NCBI RefSeq assembly: GCF_009905215.1
Contig: NZ_CP047593.1
Location: 682,001-746,000 of the forward strand
Source of the DNA: Tichowtungia aerotolerans
Lineage (GTDB): Bacteria; Verrucomicrobiota; Kiritimatiellia; Kiritimatiellales; Tichowtungiaceae
Direction of reading: 5' to 3'
Length of the DNA stretch: 64,000 nucleotides
Each line of letters opens with the position of its first letter. Within the stretch, counting starts at the first letter, position 1. Below the pieces are notes generated by a model. The model saw only the letters and a list, made by a program, of their open reading frames with translations, had not been told where the DNA came from and searched no databases. The position numbers were made by a program, and so were the translations under genes. Positions 1 through 8,606 of this stretch are shown piece by piece.

Positions 1-137
1 GAAAGCATCGTCACATGGGCAGCTGTTCCGATGCAGTCCGCCTGGATCAGGTTCACATCGAGCTCTACATCCCGCCCGGCCGTAAACGCCAGTACTTCCT
101 CATCAATTGTTCCGACTGTTGTCTTCTGCGTTTTCAT
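1..137 (-). CDS. Partial lyase-family protein (argininosuccinate lyase-like N-terminus)
   Basis: An open frame starts at an ATG ending at position 137 and runs off the left edge. About 45 residues are visible, beginning MKTQKTTVGTIDEEVLAFTAG and continuing through DVELDVNL and AHVTML. The spacing of the D..L...D....AH...L pattern resembles the N-terminus of argininosuccinate lyases and the wider fumarase/aspartase superfamily, which perform beta-elimination reactions releasing fumarate. An AAGGCGG sequence lies just upstream of the ATG. The active-site loops lie outside the window, so the substrate cannot be named. Argininosuccinate lyase (arginine biosynthesis) is the best guess; adenylosuccinate lyase or another family member is possible. 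Confidence 0.5.
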   Translation of the reverse strand, partial: MKTQKTTVGTIDEEVLAFTAGRDVELDVNLIQADCIGTAAHVTML

Positions 138-161
138 AAATCCGCCTTTTCCTTTCCAGAT

Positions 162-218
162 TTCCAAGCATTGGAAATTTTACCCCTTAAGACACGAAGA
201 TTTTTCCAACCATTGGAA
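162..218. repeat. Pair of phased TTCCAANNNTTGGAA palindromes
   Basis: Two near-perfect 15-bp palindromes start at 162 and 204, 42 bp apart (four helical turns). They lie between dtd and the partial lyase gene, the second directly beside the dtd stop codon. Each can also fold as a short hairpin in RNA. A weaker half site precedes the first copy. Confidence 0.85.
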
Positions 219-221
219 ATT

Positions 222-671
222 TTATTTCCGCCCGGTGCTTTCGAGGATCAAAGTAACCGGGCCGTCATTGACCAGACTGACCTCCATCTCTGCCTGAAAG
301 ATGCCGGTTTCAACCTGCGAAATAAAAGCCTGCAGCTGACTGACATATTCGTCGTAAAGTTCCCGCCCCCTCTCCGGGCGGGCAGCATTGATATAACTCG
401 GGCGGTTTCCTTTTTTGCAGTCGCCGTAAAGTGTAAACTGACTGACCGCCAGAACAGAGCCGCCGACATCCAGAACGGACCGGTTCATGACGCCCTCATT
501 ATCATCAAAAATCCGCAGGTTGGCGGTTTTTTTCGCAAGATGAGCAGCGTCGGAGGCGGTGTCATCGTGCGATACGCCGACGAGAACCAGAAGACCGCCC
601 CCTATTTCACCGACCGTTTTTCCTTCGACAATTACGGATGCTGATTTTACACGCTGGATGAGCAGTTTCAT
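222..671 (-). CDS. dtd: D-aminoacyl-tRNA deacylase Dtd
   Basis: This 149-residue protein has the full length of the bacterial DTD family. It hydrolyses the ester bond of D-aminoacyl-tRNA (and mischarged Gly-tRNA-Ala) in the cytoplasm, recycling tRNA and keeping D-residues out of proteins. The two family signatures are visible: SQFTLYGD near residue 77 and the Gly-cisPro motif NDGPVT near the C-terminus, which together form the catalytic pocket. The start MKLLIQRV matches the usual family N-terminus, so the in-frame ATG four codons upstream was not used. The gene is followed immediately by a palindromic repeat that could act as a weak terminator. Assignment is secure. Confidence 0.95.
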   Translation of the reverse strand: MKLLIQRVKSASVIVEGKTVGEIGGGLLVLVGVSHDDTASDAAHLAKKTANLRIFDDNEGVMNRSVLDVGGSVLAVSQFTLYGDCKKGNRPSYINAARPERGRELYDEYVSQLQAFISQVETGIFQAEMEVSLVNDGPVTLILESTGRK

Positions 672-743
672 CTGTCTTCTCACAAATGCAAAAGGCCGAA
701 AGCCCGCAGACCTTCGACCTTCTGACGTTCAGGCGTTCAATCC

Positions 744-2465
744 TTATTCGGTCGCGTGGGAAACGCGGAAGGTCGGCAGGCGATTGAGCGCTGCGGCCAG
801 TTCGTAACGACGCGGGCGGGCCAGGTCGCCGCGCAGGTCGCGGGAAATGGACCCGAGGCCTTCGGTGCTGAGGTCACGGTCGATCATGTCGAGCATTTCG
901 CGCAGCGGGTAGCCTTCCTGCATGTAACGCAGCTTTGCGTAGTAGAGAAGCAGACCGATGGTCAGCGTCTGACTCTCATCCGCAAGCTGCGACACGCTGT
1001 CCAACTCAATCACGGAGCGGCCGAACTGGACCGCCTTGAGATCCAGAGCCTGGATCAGCTGGTCAATGCGACCGACAGAAGCATCGATACTGCTGGGCAT
1101 AATCCAGCGGGAACGTGCGAGCATCGGCCCAAGGTTCACAGCCGGAGCTTCCGGCGGCGGCTCGATGGCGAGCGCTTTGGCCTCTTCCGTGATGTCTTTG
1201 ACCTGGAAGTCTTCAACTTTCAATACGGTGTCTGCAACCGGGATGTATTCAGCGACCAGATTTTCTCCACCGACCACCAAAGAAATACCCAGCTCATCAA
1301 CCATCTGGCGGGCACGCTGTGCGAGGGAGGAAAGCGGGGTTTCGCCCAGCAGGGATGCAACGCGGGTATCTGTGGTGAGGAATGCAGGGGCCGAGGTGTC
1401 TTCATCGACCAGCAGCACTCGGGCACCCACTTCGAGAGCCTCAATGATCCCGGCAGCCTGAGAAACAGAAGCGCCGGCAGAATCTGTGCTGTAAGAAGAA
1501 GGATCTGCGTCGTCGATTTCCGCAAAGAACGGGGAAATGTTGATTTCCTGAATGCTGCGACCCGGATCGGCGTCGATCTGCACCGCATCGGAAACCGTCA
1601 GAACGTGCTCACGGCCATCGCCAGGGACGTGATTGAAAACGCCGGCGGCCAGCGCATCCATAAAGCTTTTGCGTCCACCGGCATCATCACCGAGAACAAC
1701 CGTCAAACCGGCCGGAACCCCGAGGCCGCGAATGGTTCCGGCATTGGGAACCTCAACTTCTGCAAGTACATCGCCTTCCACTTCGAAAGGAGCAATGTTG
1801 TCGTAATCAGGATTGTCTGAATCTTTCTCGCGGGCCAGGAAGGAACCTTCGCCAACAAAACTGACCAACCCCATCGTGGCAAGCGCCTGACGAACGCGGT
1901 CGGAATCCTCCATGGTGTTCACGAAGTTTTCCGCCTCGGCAATGTTCAGGTTGCAGCAGAAAATACTGTTGCTGATGACCTCAGGAAGGTCTTCGAAGAA
2001 AAGCTTACGGGCCATTTCGCCATCGACCAGACGTTCGCCGGACATCATAACCTTGAAGGGAAGAGAAATGCGGATACGGGCATCTACATATTCTTTTGTG
2101 ACAGCAACACAAGTGCGTGGCAGAATTTTCTGTCCCGGCTGAGCCACCATAATATGACGGCGGGCGACGCCGCTTTCATCAAAACGGGCAATCTGGTCGA
2201 CAGCTTCAGCAAGGTTTCGGGCAAGCATGTCTTCAAGGGCCGTACGACGAACCGGAGAATCATACAAATGGCCGGGAAGCTCAGCAATCGACTGCGGAAC
2301 GCGGATATTAAAGACGGGAAAATCAGCATCTTTGTCCGTACTGATCGCCGAACATTTGATGACGTAGCGAGCAAAATCATAATCCCCTGCCAGAGATTCA
2401 TATTCGGCAAACGGTTTACCGTCAATTTCAGCGAGGGCATTGTAAAATTCTTTTCTATCTTTCAT
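744..2465 (-). CDS. ABC-ATPase-fold domain protein (PF09818-like)
   Basis: A 573-residue soluble protein resembling the large 'predicted ABC-ATPase' family, whose cellular role is unknown. The ATPase core lies around residues 250-420. The signature region SAGASVSQAAGIIEALE is followed by a clear Walker B ARVLLVDEDTSA, both typical of the family. The P-loop is unusual. Where relatives have GGGxxGKST, this protein reads GDDAGGRKS, so the lysine is replaced or shifted by one position. A strong promoter precedes the gene (2521-2550). The neighbours dtd and ispA are separate units and give no functional hint. The family call is good; whether ATP is hydrolysed is uncertain. Confidence 0.8.
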   Translation of the reverse strand: MKDRKEFYNALAEIDGKPFAEYESLAGDYDFARYVIKCSAISTDKDADFPVFNIRVPQSIAELPGHLYDSPVRRTALEDMLARNLAEAVDQIARFDESGVARRHIMVAQPGQKILPRTCVAVTKEYVDARIRISLPFKVMMSGERLVDGEMARKLFFEDLPEVISNSIFCCNLNIAEAENFVNTMEDSDRVRQALATMGLVSFVGEGSFLAREKDSDNPDYDNIAPFEVEGDVLAEVEVPNAGTIRGLGVPAGLTVVLGDDAGGRKSFMDALAAGVFNHVPGDGREHVLTVSDAVQIDADPGRSIQEINISPFFAEIDDADPSSYSTDSAGASVSQAAGIIEALEVGARVLLVDEDTSAPAFLTTDTRVASLLGETPLSSLAQRARQMVDELGISLVVGGENLVAEYIPVADTVLKVEDFQVKDITEEAKALAIEPPPEAPAVNLGPMLARSRWIMPSSIDASVGRIDQLIQALDLKAVQFGRSVIELDSVSQLADESQTLTIGLLLYYAKLRYMQEGYPLREMLDMIDRDLSTEGLGSISRDLRGDLARPRRYELAAALNRLPTFRVSHATE

Positions 2466-2520
2466 ATCAAATGATTCCCGTCTTGATGTGTTGCTCCTGC
2501 GTTTCCAAAAAAGAGTGAAG

Positions 2521-2550
2521 ATAGTAGGGTCCGACTTACCGGATTGTCAA
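2521..2550 (-). promoter_or_regulatory. Sigma70-type promoter of the ABC-ATPase gene
   Basis: On the minus strand TTGACA (2545-2550) is separated by 18 bp from TACTAT (2521-2526). Transcription would begin about 50 bp before the start codon at 2465. Confidence 0.75.
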
Positions 2551-2612
2551 AGTCATTCTATGTTAGCTGACCGTTTAAATTCTTTGGACTTGCCCGTGTT
2601 TTACACCGCATT

Positions 2613-3494
2613 ATGATCCCCACCATGACCGATCCAAAAAGCTATATTTCCTTGCACACGCAAACCGTCAACGAAACACTTGAACGCATCCTTCCACCGG
2701 AAACCGAACGCCCCGAACGGCTCCACCAGGCGACGCGTTACAGCGTTTTCGCGGGAGGGAAACGACTGCGCCCCATCCTGTGCATCGCCGCTTGCGAAGC
2801 GTGCGGAGGGACGCCGCAACAGGCGATCAAAGCCGCCTGTGCGCTCGAACTGCTCCACACCTACACCCTGATTCACGACGATCTGCCCGCCATGGACAAT
2901 GACACGCTTCGCCGCGGTCGCCCGACCTGCCACGTCGCGTTCGACGAAGCAACCGCCATTCTGGCAGGCGACGCACTCCTCACTCTCGCGTTCGAGGTGC
3001 TCGCAACGGTTCCCAACATCGGAAACACGCTAACACTCGAGCTTGCCCGCGCGGCCGGAAGCCGCGGCGTTATCGCCGGACAGGCCGAAGATCTCGCCGC
3101 CGAAGGACAAATGCCGAACGCTGAGATGGTGGAATATATTCACCGCAACAAAACAGCAGCACTGATTCGCGCGGCCTGCGTCATGGGAGGGCTCTGCGCC
3201 GGAGCAGATTCCCACTATCTGGAAAATCTGGCAACCTACAGTGAAAACATCGGCCTGGCCTTTCAACTGGTTGATGATCTGCTCGACGAAAGCTCTACGG
3301 AAGAAGAACTCGGCAAAAACATCGGCTCTGATAAGGAAAAAGGAAAGATGACCTGGCCTGCAGTTCACGGAATTGAGGCCACGCGAATAAAAGCCGATGA
3401 ATTAACCCACAAAGCCTGCAGCGCGGCAGAGAACCTTCCGCACGCCGCAATTCTCAATGCGATCGCTCAACTGATGGTTGCGCGCCGCAACTGA
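2613..3494 (+). CDS. ispA: Polyprenyl (farnesyl/geranylgeranyl) diphosphate synthase
   Basis: A 293-residue trans-isoprenyl diphosphate synthase. It condenses isopentenyl diphosphate with an allylic diphosphate in isoprenoid biosynthesis, feeding quinones and undecaprenyl carriers. Both Mg-binding aspartate-rich motifs are present: DDLPAMDND near residue 92 (first DDxxxxD motif with the bacterial insert) and DDLLD near residue 216, followed by the GSDKEKGK segment. Length and motif spacing fit the IspA/GGPPS group; chain length cannot be fixed from sequence by eye. No clear ribosome binding site precedes either ATG (2613 or 2625), so the start could be four codons later. The gene appears monocistronic. 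Confidence 0.9.
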   Translation: MIPTMTDPKSYISLHTQTVNETLERILPPETERPERLHQATRYSVFAGGKRLRPILCIAACEACGGTPQQAIKAACALELLHTYTLIHDDLPAMDNDTLRRGRPTCHVAFDEATAILAGDALLTLAFEVLATVPNIGNTLTLELARAAGSRGVIAGQAEDLAAEGQMPNAEMVEYIHRNKTAALIRAACVMGGLCAGADSHYLENLATYSENIGLAFQLVDDLLDESSTEEELGKNIGSDKEKGKMTWPAVHGIEATRIKADELTHKACSAAENLPHAAILNAIAQLMVARRN

Positions 3495-3511
3495 ATCTCA
3501 GAAACGAGAAA

Positions 3512-3868
3512 TCAGTAAAACCTCGGATCATTGCGGATCAAGTGGAACACGAAAGCCAGTACTCCGAGCGACACCGTGGTAAACAAGGCCAAGAAACCGA
3601 ACAAAAACGGCTGCTCGCGATAACAGTCTGCCAAGGCTGAGTTTTGAAGATATACAAGCGGAGCCTGAATCAATGACTCCGTCCGCTTTTGAAAATCCTT
3701 CGAAAAGAATGTTTTCAGAATCGGAACGCGCTTCACCTTCTCAACTTTGATAATTTTTGACGGTTTCAAGTGCGTGATATTGGTCAAATCAGCACCACCT
3801 ACCCGCCCCATCATCAAAACTGAGAAAACAGAAACAGCAATAATTAATATAAATCGTTTTGAATTCAT
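3512..3868 (-). CDS. Small membrane protein of unknown function
   Basis: A 118-residue protein starting MNSKRFILIIAVSVFSV. It has an N-terminal signal or anchor segment (about residues 5-25), a basic and hydrophilic middle rich in Lys/Val/Glu, and a C-terminal hydrophobic segment, about residues 90-110 (FGFLALFTTVSLGVLAFVF). I do not recognise the family. The gene is convergent with ispA and lies 61 bp from the end of the zinc-ribbon gene, on the same strand, so it could be the last gene of the histidine-kinase operon. The start was placed at the second Met because the earlier one precedes a non-hydrophobic stretch. Confidence 0.55.
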   Translation of the reverse strand: MNSKRFILIIAVSVFSVLMMGRVGGADLTNITHLKPSKIIKVEKVKRVPILKTFFSKDFQKRTESLIQAPLVYLQNSALADCYREQPFLFGFLALFTTVSLGVLAFVFHLIRNDPRFY

Positions 3869-3929
3869 AACTGCACCCCACATTCGCAAATATAAGAAGC
3901 AGTTATCGTTCCAGTCTGAAAATCAAACG

Positions 3930-4301
3930 TCAGAACAACGGGGAAGAAGGCGCATCTTTAACCGGTTTAAAATCGGCACAGCTGTCGGTAGCCTGAACCT
4001 CTTTTTTATGAAATGAGCAATACTGCATAAACGGATTCACTACATATTCCGCACAATAACGACAAAACTGCCTGTTTTCGCCGTCTTCAAACACCTCAAC
4101 CTTTTCAGAACGATCCGCGTCGGTAAACACCTGCGGCACGGCTTCCTTTTCTTTATAAGGAACCGACTCCGGAGAAGGGAAAACAAATCCACAGGCAGAA
4201 CAGCTCAGTTTTTCCCCGATCTTTTTCAGCCCTTCATAAACCGGTTCCCGGGTCAGGAACGCTTCTGTACCGCATTCACTGCAAAGAATTTCTACAGACA
4301 T
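3930..4301 (-). CDS. Zinc-ribbon protein, partner of the histidine kinase
   Basis: This 123-residue protein is cysteine-rich: CSECG at the N-terminus, CSACG near residue 34, CRYC near residue 79, and further Cys residues near 93 and 107. This is consistent with one or two zinc ribbons (rubredoxin/FYVE-like knuckles) joined by an acidic linker. No enzymatic motif is visible. Its start overlaps the end of the histidine kinase gene by 26 bp on the same strand, so the two are translationally coupled and probably work together, perhaps as sensor accessory or output adaptor. That role is inferred from context only. Confidence 0.6.
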   Translation of the reverse strand: MSVEILCSECGTEAFLTREPVYEGLKKIGEKLSCSACGFVFPSPESVPYKEKEAVPQVFTDADRSEKVEVFEDGENRQFCRYCAEYVVNPFMQYCSFHKKEVQATDSCADFKPVKDAPSSPLF

Positions 4302-5529
4302 CTTCAGTCACCTCAAACAGAACCTTTTCCTTTTTGAACGCTTCAATGCGTCGCGGATAACATACTGTAAACAGCGTGCCGCTCTCTTCGTCGGAAACAA
4401 ACGACACCTTCCCTTTCAGATATTTCTCAGCAATCAGCTTAATACTGTAAGTTCCAAGCCCTCGACCAATGCCTTTAGTGGAAAATGAACGGGTAAAAAG
4501 CTGCCGCTGAATTTCCAAGGGAATTACGTCTGAGTTGTGCACACTGAAACAAACCCGATCCTCCTTCGTAAAGCAGTTCAGCGTCACAGTTCCGCCAGGC
4601 CGGATCGCCTCCAGAGCATTCTGGGTCAGATTAATCAAAACCCGTCGAACCAGCACCGGATCCGAGACAAATTCAAAATGCTCTGCGTCCGCAGACACAA
4701 TCAGTTCCTTGCCCTCTGCACAGCCGACCGAATGAAACTGACGAATGATCCGGCACATAATCTCCAGCGAATGAATCTCCTCCACAGAAACATCCAGATC
4801 ACCGTGCTCGGCGGCCACCAGCATCTGCTGCGCACGTATCTCCTCCACCAATTGCTGTGAAGACTCGGAAAGCATACTGGCAATGTCCTTCATTTCGGTC
4901 CGGGAAAGACCTGTCTCGATCAGCAGATCCGCCAATCCCTTCAAACCACCGGCTGTATTGAGAACGTCATGGAAAAAAATCCGTTCCAACACCTTGCGGC
5001 GCTTCTCATCACTGATATCCAGCACGGAGAACACCGTGAACACCTCATCATTAACTGTAACCGGGTGGCACCACACCCGCAAATCGAGCGGCTCGCCTTC
5101 CTCCCCGCAAAGCATCCGGCACTCCTGCACATCCGGCAAATGATGCCCCTGACTGTTCAGAATCGCCCGGACAGCACCACAGGTCCTGCAGAAAACCGTC
5201 GTGCCACAACCTCCATCTGTAAGACCGGAACGAATGCATCCAGCCGCCTCGCCCGGCCGCTTTCCCAGAAACGACAGCAACGAGCAGTCGAGCACCTCTC
5301 CATGACGCGCCCCGACCATATCGTCCACCTCATCCACGACCCCGGCAAACGTCCGGAAAGCATTGTTGGCGAACACAATCTGACGCTGCCCGTTCAGCAC
5401 GATGGTCATATTCGGCACCGCATCGAGAAACTCCCGAACAAACGGCAGCCCGGCCAGCATGCGGTACTGCCGCTCAACTTCTTCCCCCGGTGCGCGTTCT
5501 GCCGGAGCAAATTCTGTTTCAATCGCCAT
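4276..5529 (-). CDS. Soluble PAS-domain sensor histidine kinase
   Basis: A 417-residue cytoplasmic kinase with no membrane segment. A PAS-type sensor domain (about residues 25-175) contains several cysteines, including CRTC, which could hold a metal or sense redox state. The phospho-acceptor region reads FFHDVLNTAGG near residue 187 (H-box). The ATPase domain follows, with N-box LTQNALEAI near residue 305 and the G/F-box region SFSTKGIGRGLGT near residue 370. It would autophosphorylate on His and pass phosphate to a response regulator that is not in this window. The start at 5529 has GGAGAAT eight bases upstream. The upstream region carries several phased palindromes. Confidence 0.88.
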   Translation of the reverse strand: MAIETEFAPAERAPGEEVERQYRMLAGLPFVREFLDAVPNMTIVLNGQRQIVFANNAFRTFAGVVDEVDDMVGARHGEVLDCSLLSFLGKRPGEAAGCIRSGLTDGGCGTTVFCRTCGAVRAILNSQGHHLPDVQECRMLCGEEGEPLDLRVWCHPVTVNDEVFTVFSVLDISDEKRRKVLERIFFHDVLNTAGGLKGLADLLIETGLSRTEMKDIASMLSESSQQLVEEIRAQQMLVAAEHGDLDVSVEEIHSLEIMCRIIRQFHSVGCAEGKELIVSADAEHFEFVSDPVLVRRVLINLTQNALEAIRPGGTVTLNCFTKEDRVCFSVHNSDVIPLEIQRQLFTRSFSTKGIGRGLGTYSIKLIAEKYLKGKVSFVSDEESGTLFTVCYPRRIEAFKKEKVLFEVTEDVCRNSLQ

Positions 5530-5581
5530 CGAAAATTCTCCAAAGATATAGAAGCTATCTGTTTTCAAAATTAACACAGGC

Positions 5582-5712
5582 TTCCAATGCCTGGAAACAT
5601 TAGCGTATGATTTTTCCAACACCCGGAAGCCATCCTAACGTAAACCGCGGCAAAGACCGCAACGGCTTCCAATGCCTGGAAAAATACAATGAGAAAGTTC
5701 CAAACCCTGGAA
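5582..5712. repeat. Cluster of four phased TTCCAANNNTTGGAA palindromes
   Basis: Copies start at 5582, 5614, 5667 and 5698, spaced 32, 53 and 31 bp (three, five and three helical turns). They fill the divergent intergenic region between the histidine kinase and the aminotransferase. The last copy lies inside the first codons of the aminotransferase, encoding FQTLE. Confidence 0.85.
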
Positions 5713-6669
5713 AATGACGAATGGCTTGCGCGGCTGACCGCCGCGCGCAGCGGCCTGTCGGACCTGCTCTACGCAATGTATTCAAGCCTGACCGGCGGAA
5801 TCACAACCGACCCTGCGCTGATGACGATCCCTGCGGACGACCACCTGGCCCACCGCGGCGACGGCGTATTTGAGTCGCTCAAATGCATCAACGGAAGCCT
5901 TTATAACGTAAAGGCCCACCTGCTGCGACTGGAACGATCCTGCAGGGGAATCGACATGGAGCTGCCCTGCCCGCACGACGAGCTGGAACAGATTATCTGC
6001 GACACTATTCTGGCAGGAAACCAGAACAACTGTCTGGTTCGGGTGCTGGTTTCGCGCGGCACCGGTAACATGGGAATTGACCCCGCACAGTGCAAAGGAC
6101 CGGAACTGTATGTGCTGGCCTACCGCTACACGGCACGAATTCAGGACGGGAAACTGAAACCGGCCCGCGCGGCGATCAGCAGCGTGCCGATCAAGCCGCC
6201 GCAGCTGGCGACCATTAAAACCTGCAACTATCTGCCGAATGCGCTGATGAAACTCGAAGCCAACCGCCGAGGGGTCGACTTTGTGATCTCCATTGACCAG
6301 AACGGAAATCTGGGTGAAGGCGCCACCGAAAATATCGGCATCTTAACACCGGACAACGAACTGCTGATGCCGCCGCCGGTCAACATCCTCACCGGCACCA
6401 CCGCCCGGCGCGCCCTGGATCTGGCACAGCAGCTGGTTGCGAGTGGCGTGCTGAAATGCGCGGAGTACCGGGACATTTCCCCGAACCAAGCCGCTCAGGC
6501 CAGGGAAATTTTCATTTTCGGCACCACCACAGACGTCACCTCCGTGATTGAGTGGGAAGGCCGGCCAGTCAATAACGGAACGCCCGGCCCTGTTGCCGGC
6601 AAACTTCTGAATCTGCTGACTAATGACATGACCCCCCAAAGCGACACCCTGACGGAGATATTTAAATGA
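5689..6669 (+). CDS. Class IV aminotransferase (branched-chain/D-amino acid type)
   Basis: A 326-residue PLP enzyme of fold-type IV, the family of branched-chain aminotransferase, D-alanine aminotransferase and aminodeoxychorismate lyase. Visible signatures are DHLAHRGDGVFESLK near residue 50, the catalytic-lysine segment IKTCNYLPN near residue 178, the G.L.EGATENIG motif near residue 210, and TGTTARRALDL near residue 235 for the PLP phosphate. The exact amino donor is not readable from sequence. The first codons contain a dispersed palindrome, so the N-terminal FQTLEND may be repeat-derived. The gene overlaps the next by ATGA, indicating translational coupling with the acetolactate-decarboxylase-like gene. 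Confidence 0.85.
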   Translation: MRKFQTLENDEWLARLTAARSGLSDLLYAMYSSLTGGITTDPALMTIPADDHLAHRGDGVFESLKCINGSLYNVKAHLLRLERSCRGIDMELPCPHDELEQIICDTILAGNQNNCLVRVLVSRGTGNMGIDPAQCKGPELYVLAYRYTARIQDGKLKPARAAISSVPIKPPQLATIKTCNYLPNALMKLEANRRGVDFVISIDQNGNLGEGATENIGILTPDNELLMPPPVNILTGTTARRALDLAQQLVASGVLKCAEYRDISPNQAAQAREIFIFGTTTDVTSVIEWEGRPVNNGTPGPVAGKLLNLLTNDMTPQSDTLTEIFK

Positions 6670-7433
6670 ACAGAATCCTGCTTCCCGCATTGGCCGTACT
6701 GCTGCTCGTTACCGGCTGCGTCACCGCACCGAAAAACACGCTGATGCAAGTCTCCACAATCGACGCCCTGCTGGCGGGTGCGTACGACGGCCAGATGACG
6801 CTTGACGAACTGAAAGAACACGGAGACCTGGGCATTGGAACGTTTGACGCACTGGAAGGCGAAATGATTGTAATCGACGGCAAGGTCTACCAGGCACGAA
6901 CCGACGGAGCAGTTTATGAAATGCCGGACCAAGCCACAACCCCGTTTGCCGATGTGGTCCATTTCGATGCCGACCATACCGAGCTGCTCTGCGGCCCGCT
7001 TTCCGCAGAAGATCTGCAGGAAAAAATAGATCAACTGAAACCGAACCGCAACCTGTTCCTGGCATTCCGGATTGACGGAACATTTTCAAGCATGAAGGTG
7101 CGATCCGTACCCAAACAGGAAAAACCATATCCCCCTCTGGCTGATGTGGTAAAACACCAGGCCGTATTTGAATATAAAGATATTCAGGGAACGGTCCTCG
7201 GCTTCCGCTCACCTGCCTTTGTAAAAGGAATCGGCGTTCCGGGCTATCATCTTCATTTTATCTCAAAAGATCGGACAACCGGAGGACACGTGCTTGGCTT
7301 ATGCCTGAACGATGCGATTCTGCAAGCCGATACCTGTAATGATTTTTTTCTAACATTGACCGATCGCGACGAATTCGGAACGCTTGACCTATCCAAAGAT
7401 CGTTCACATGAACTCGAAAAGGTGGAAAAATGA
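6666..7433 (+). CDS. Acetolactate decarboxylase-like lipoprotein
   Basis: A 255-residue protein matching the BudA/AlsD family, which converts alpha-acetolactate to acetoin using a zinc ion. The metal-site segment YHLHFISKDRTTGGHVL near residue 195 carries the three conserved histidines. GTFDALEGEMIVIDG near residue 58 is the family's N-terminal motif, and a conserved Arg and C-terminal Glu can also be placed. Unusually, the N-terminus is a lipoprotein signal with lipobox VTGC (Cys18), which would anchor the enzyme outside the cytoplasmic membrane. It overlaps its neighbours on both sides by ATGA. The link to a class IV aminotransferase suggests a branched-chain amino acid/acetolactate theme (inference). 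Confidence 0.85.
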   Translation: MNRILLPALAVLLLVTGCVTAPKNTLMQVSTIDALLAGAYDGQMTLDELKEHGDLGIGTFDALEGEMIVIDGKVYQARTDGAVYEMPDQATTPFADVVHFDADHTELLCGPLSAEDLQEKIDQLKPNRNLFLAFRIDGTFSSMKVRSVPKQEKPYPPLADVVKHQAVFEYKDIQGTVLGFRSPAFVKGIGVPGYHLHFISKDRTTGGHVLGLCLNDAILQADTCNDFFLTLTDRDEFGTLDLSKDRSHELEKVEK

Positions 7434-7831
7434 TCCCAGACCTCCAATCCAGTCTGATTTGCGACGATGTCCGACAGGAGCGTAATGGAAAGTTTATGCT
7501 GATCGGCCTGTTTGATGCCATTCACGCCGAAAGTCTGCCGATGACCTTTGCCAAGATGTGTCTAGTCACCCGATGGTGCAGCGGCGAAGGGGTTTTCACG
7601 CAGCGCTCACGCATCATCCATCCGGACCAGCAAACGGTTCTTGCGACCGGAAAAGACGTGCAGGTCAAACTGCCCTCTCCCGAAGCGGCAGCCACCAGCG
7701 TTGAAGTGTTCATGAACATCGTATTCCCAACGACCGGCACCTACTGGGTGGAAATCATGCTCGAAGACGACATGAAAATCCGTTATCCTCTACGGGTAAA
7801 TCAACTGGAGCGCCGTCCAGCAAAACAATAA
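7430..7831 (+). CDS. DUF6941-like small protein
   Basis: A 133-residue soluble protein beginning IPDLQSSLICDDVRQE. The pattern of an early CDDVRQE, a KFMLIGLFD segment and a later Pro/Gly-containing beta-rich half resembles the uncharacterised DUF6941 family, as far as I recall it. The predicted fold is mostly beta strand and no catalytic motif is evident. It is translationally coupled to the acetolactate-decarboxylase-like gene by an ATGA overlap, so it is probably part of the same operon. Function unknown. Confidence 0.6.
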   Translation: MIPDLQSSLICDDVRQERNGKFMLIGLFDAIHAESLPMTFAKMCLVTRWCSGEGVFTQRSRIIHPDQQTVLATGKDVQVKLPSPEAAATSVEVFMNIVFPTTGTYWVEIMLEDDMKIRYPLRVNQLERRPAKQ

Positions 7832-7841
7832 GCACCCCGCT

Positions 7842-8588
7842 ATGGATATTGCGGAAGAGCAGAAAGAAAAAAAGAACCAGTTTTCCCCGCTCCAGACTGG
7901 ATGCGCGTTTGTGATGCTCACAAACATGCTCATCTATCTTGCCGTGGTGGCGTTTGTGTTCAATCTGCTTGATCCATCCAAACTGGACTCCTCATACCTG
8001 ACAAAAAGAGAATTCACCGCAAAAGAAGAATCGGAAAAGGATAAAGAATACCGGGCCCTGACCAGGAAAAAGAAAAAAGAAACCCGGCAGGTTCAGGAAG
8101 AACGATTGACGACGTCCTCCCGCCCCTACAAACAAGAGTCGTCTTCTGCCTCAAAACTGTCGGAACTGAGCGACCGGAATCTCGCATCCAGCGTTCCCCG
8201 TCAGAACCCCCCCTCGGCAGCTCTGACCCACAGTCGACCGGGAGGCTATGGAAGCTCGAAAAGCATTCCAGCCCGTCGATACCTGTTTTTAATTTATCCC
8301 CGGATAAAAGTAACCCAATCACATTCCTTCCCGAAAATGCCGGGCACAAAAACCATCACTCCGGAGAATTACGATACCGTGGCCGTTGAACTGGCCCCGA
8401 AAATCGACTACCCCATTTTCCGCATTCCTTCCGCAAAAAGCCTGAACAGCCCTGTTTATTCGCCACCGAATCCGATCTCCCCGCCCTTCCGCGGGGCTCA
8501 TAAAATCAATTCACCATCCCGGGGCGCCGAAGCCATCCCGACCAATCAGGCCGGAACCGCAGAAAAAAAAGAAAAGACCACCCCCTGA
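7842..8588 (+). CDS. Membrane-anchored protein of unknown function
   Basis: A 248-residue protein with one N-terminal membrane segment (about residues 20-45, CAFVMLTNMLIYLAVVAFVF) after a short charged tail. A long low-complexity, highly charged Lys/Glu stretch (55-100) leads into a Pro/Ser-rich region likely to be disordered. No domain is recognised. It follows the DUF6941-like gene by 10 bp and is probably the last gene of that operon. It could be an assembly or scaffold protein, but nothing in the sequence proves it. Confidence 0.55.
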   Translation: MDIAEEQKEKKNQFSPLQTGCAFVMLTNMLIYLAVVAFVFNLLDPSKLDSSYLTKREFTAKEESEKDKEYRALTRKKKKETRQVQEERLTTSSRPYKQESSSASKLSELSDRNLASSVPRQNPPSAALTHSRPGGYGSSKSIPARRYLFLIYPRIKVTQSHSFPKMPGTKTITPENYDTVAVELAPKIDYPIFRIPSAKSLNSPVYSPPNPISPPFRGAHKINSPSRGAEAIPTNQAGTAEKKEKTTP

Positions 8589-8606
8589 AAAGATGCGCTA
8601 TAATAG

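Noticed and set aside
756-1820. 354-codon frame antisense to the ABC-ATPase gene
   Set aside because: Shadow of the minus-strand gene; composition is atypical and no start signal is present.
2521-2612. Plus-strand promoter for ispA
   Set aside because: TTGGAC and TATGAT are present but the spacing (22 bp) is too long to support a call.
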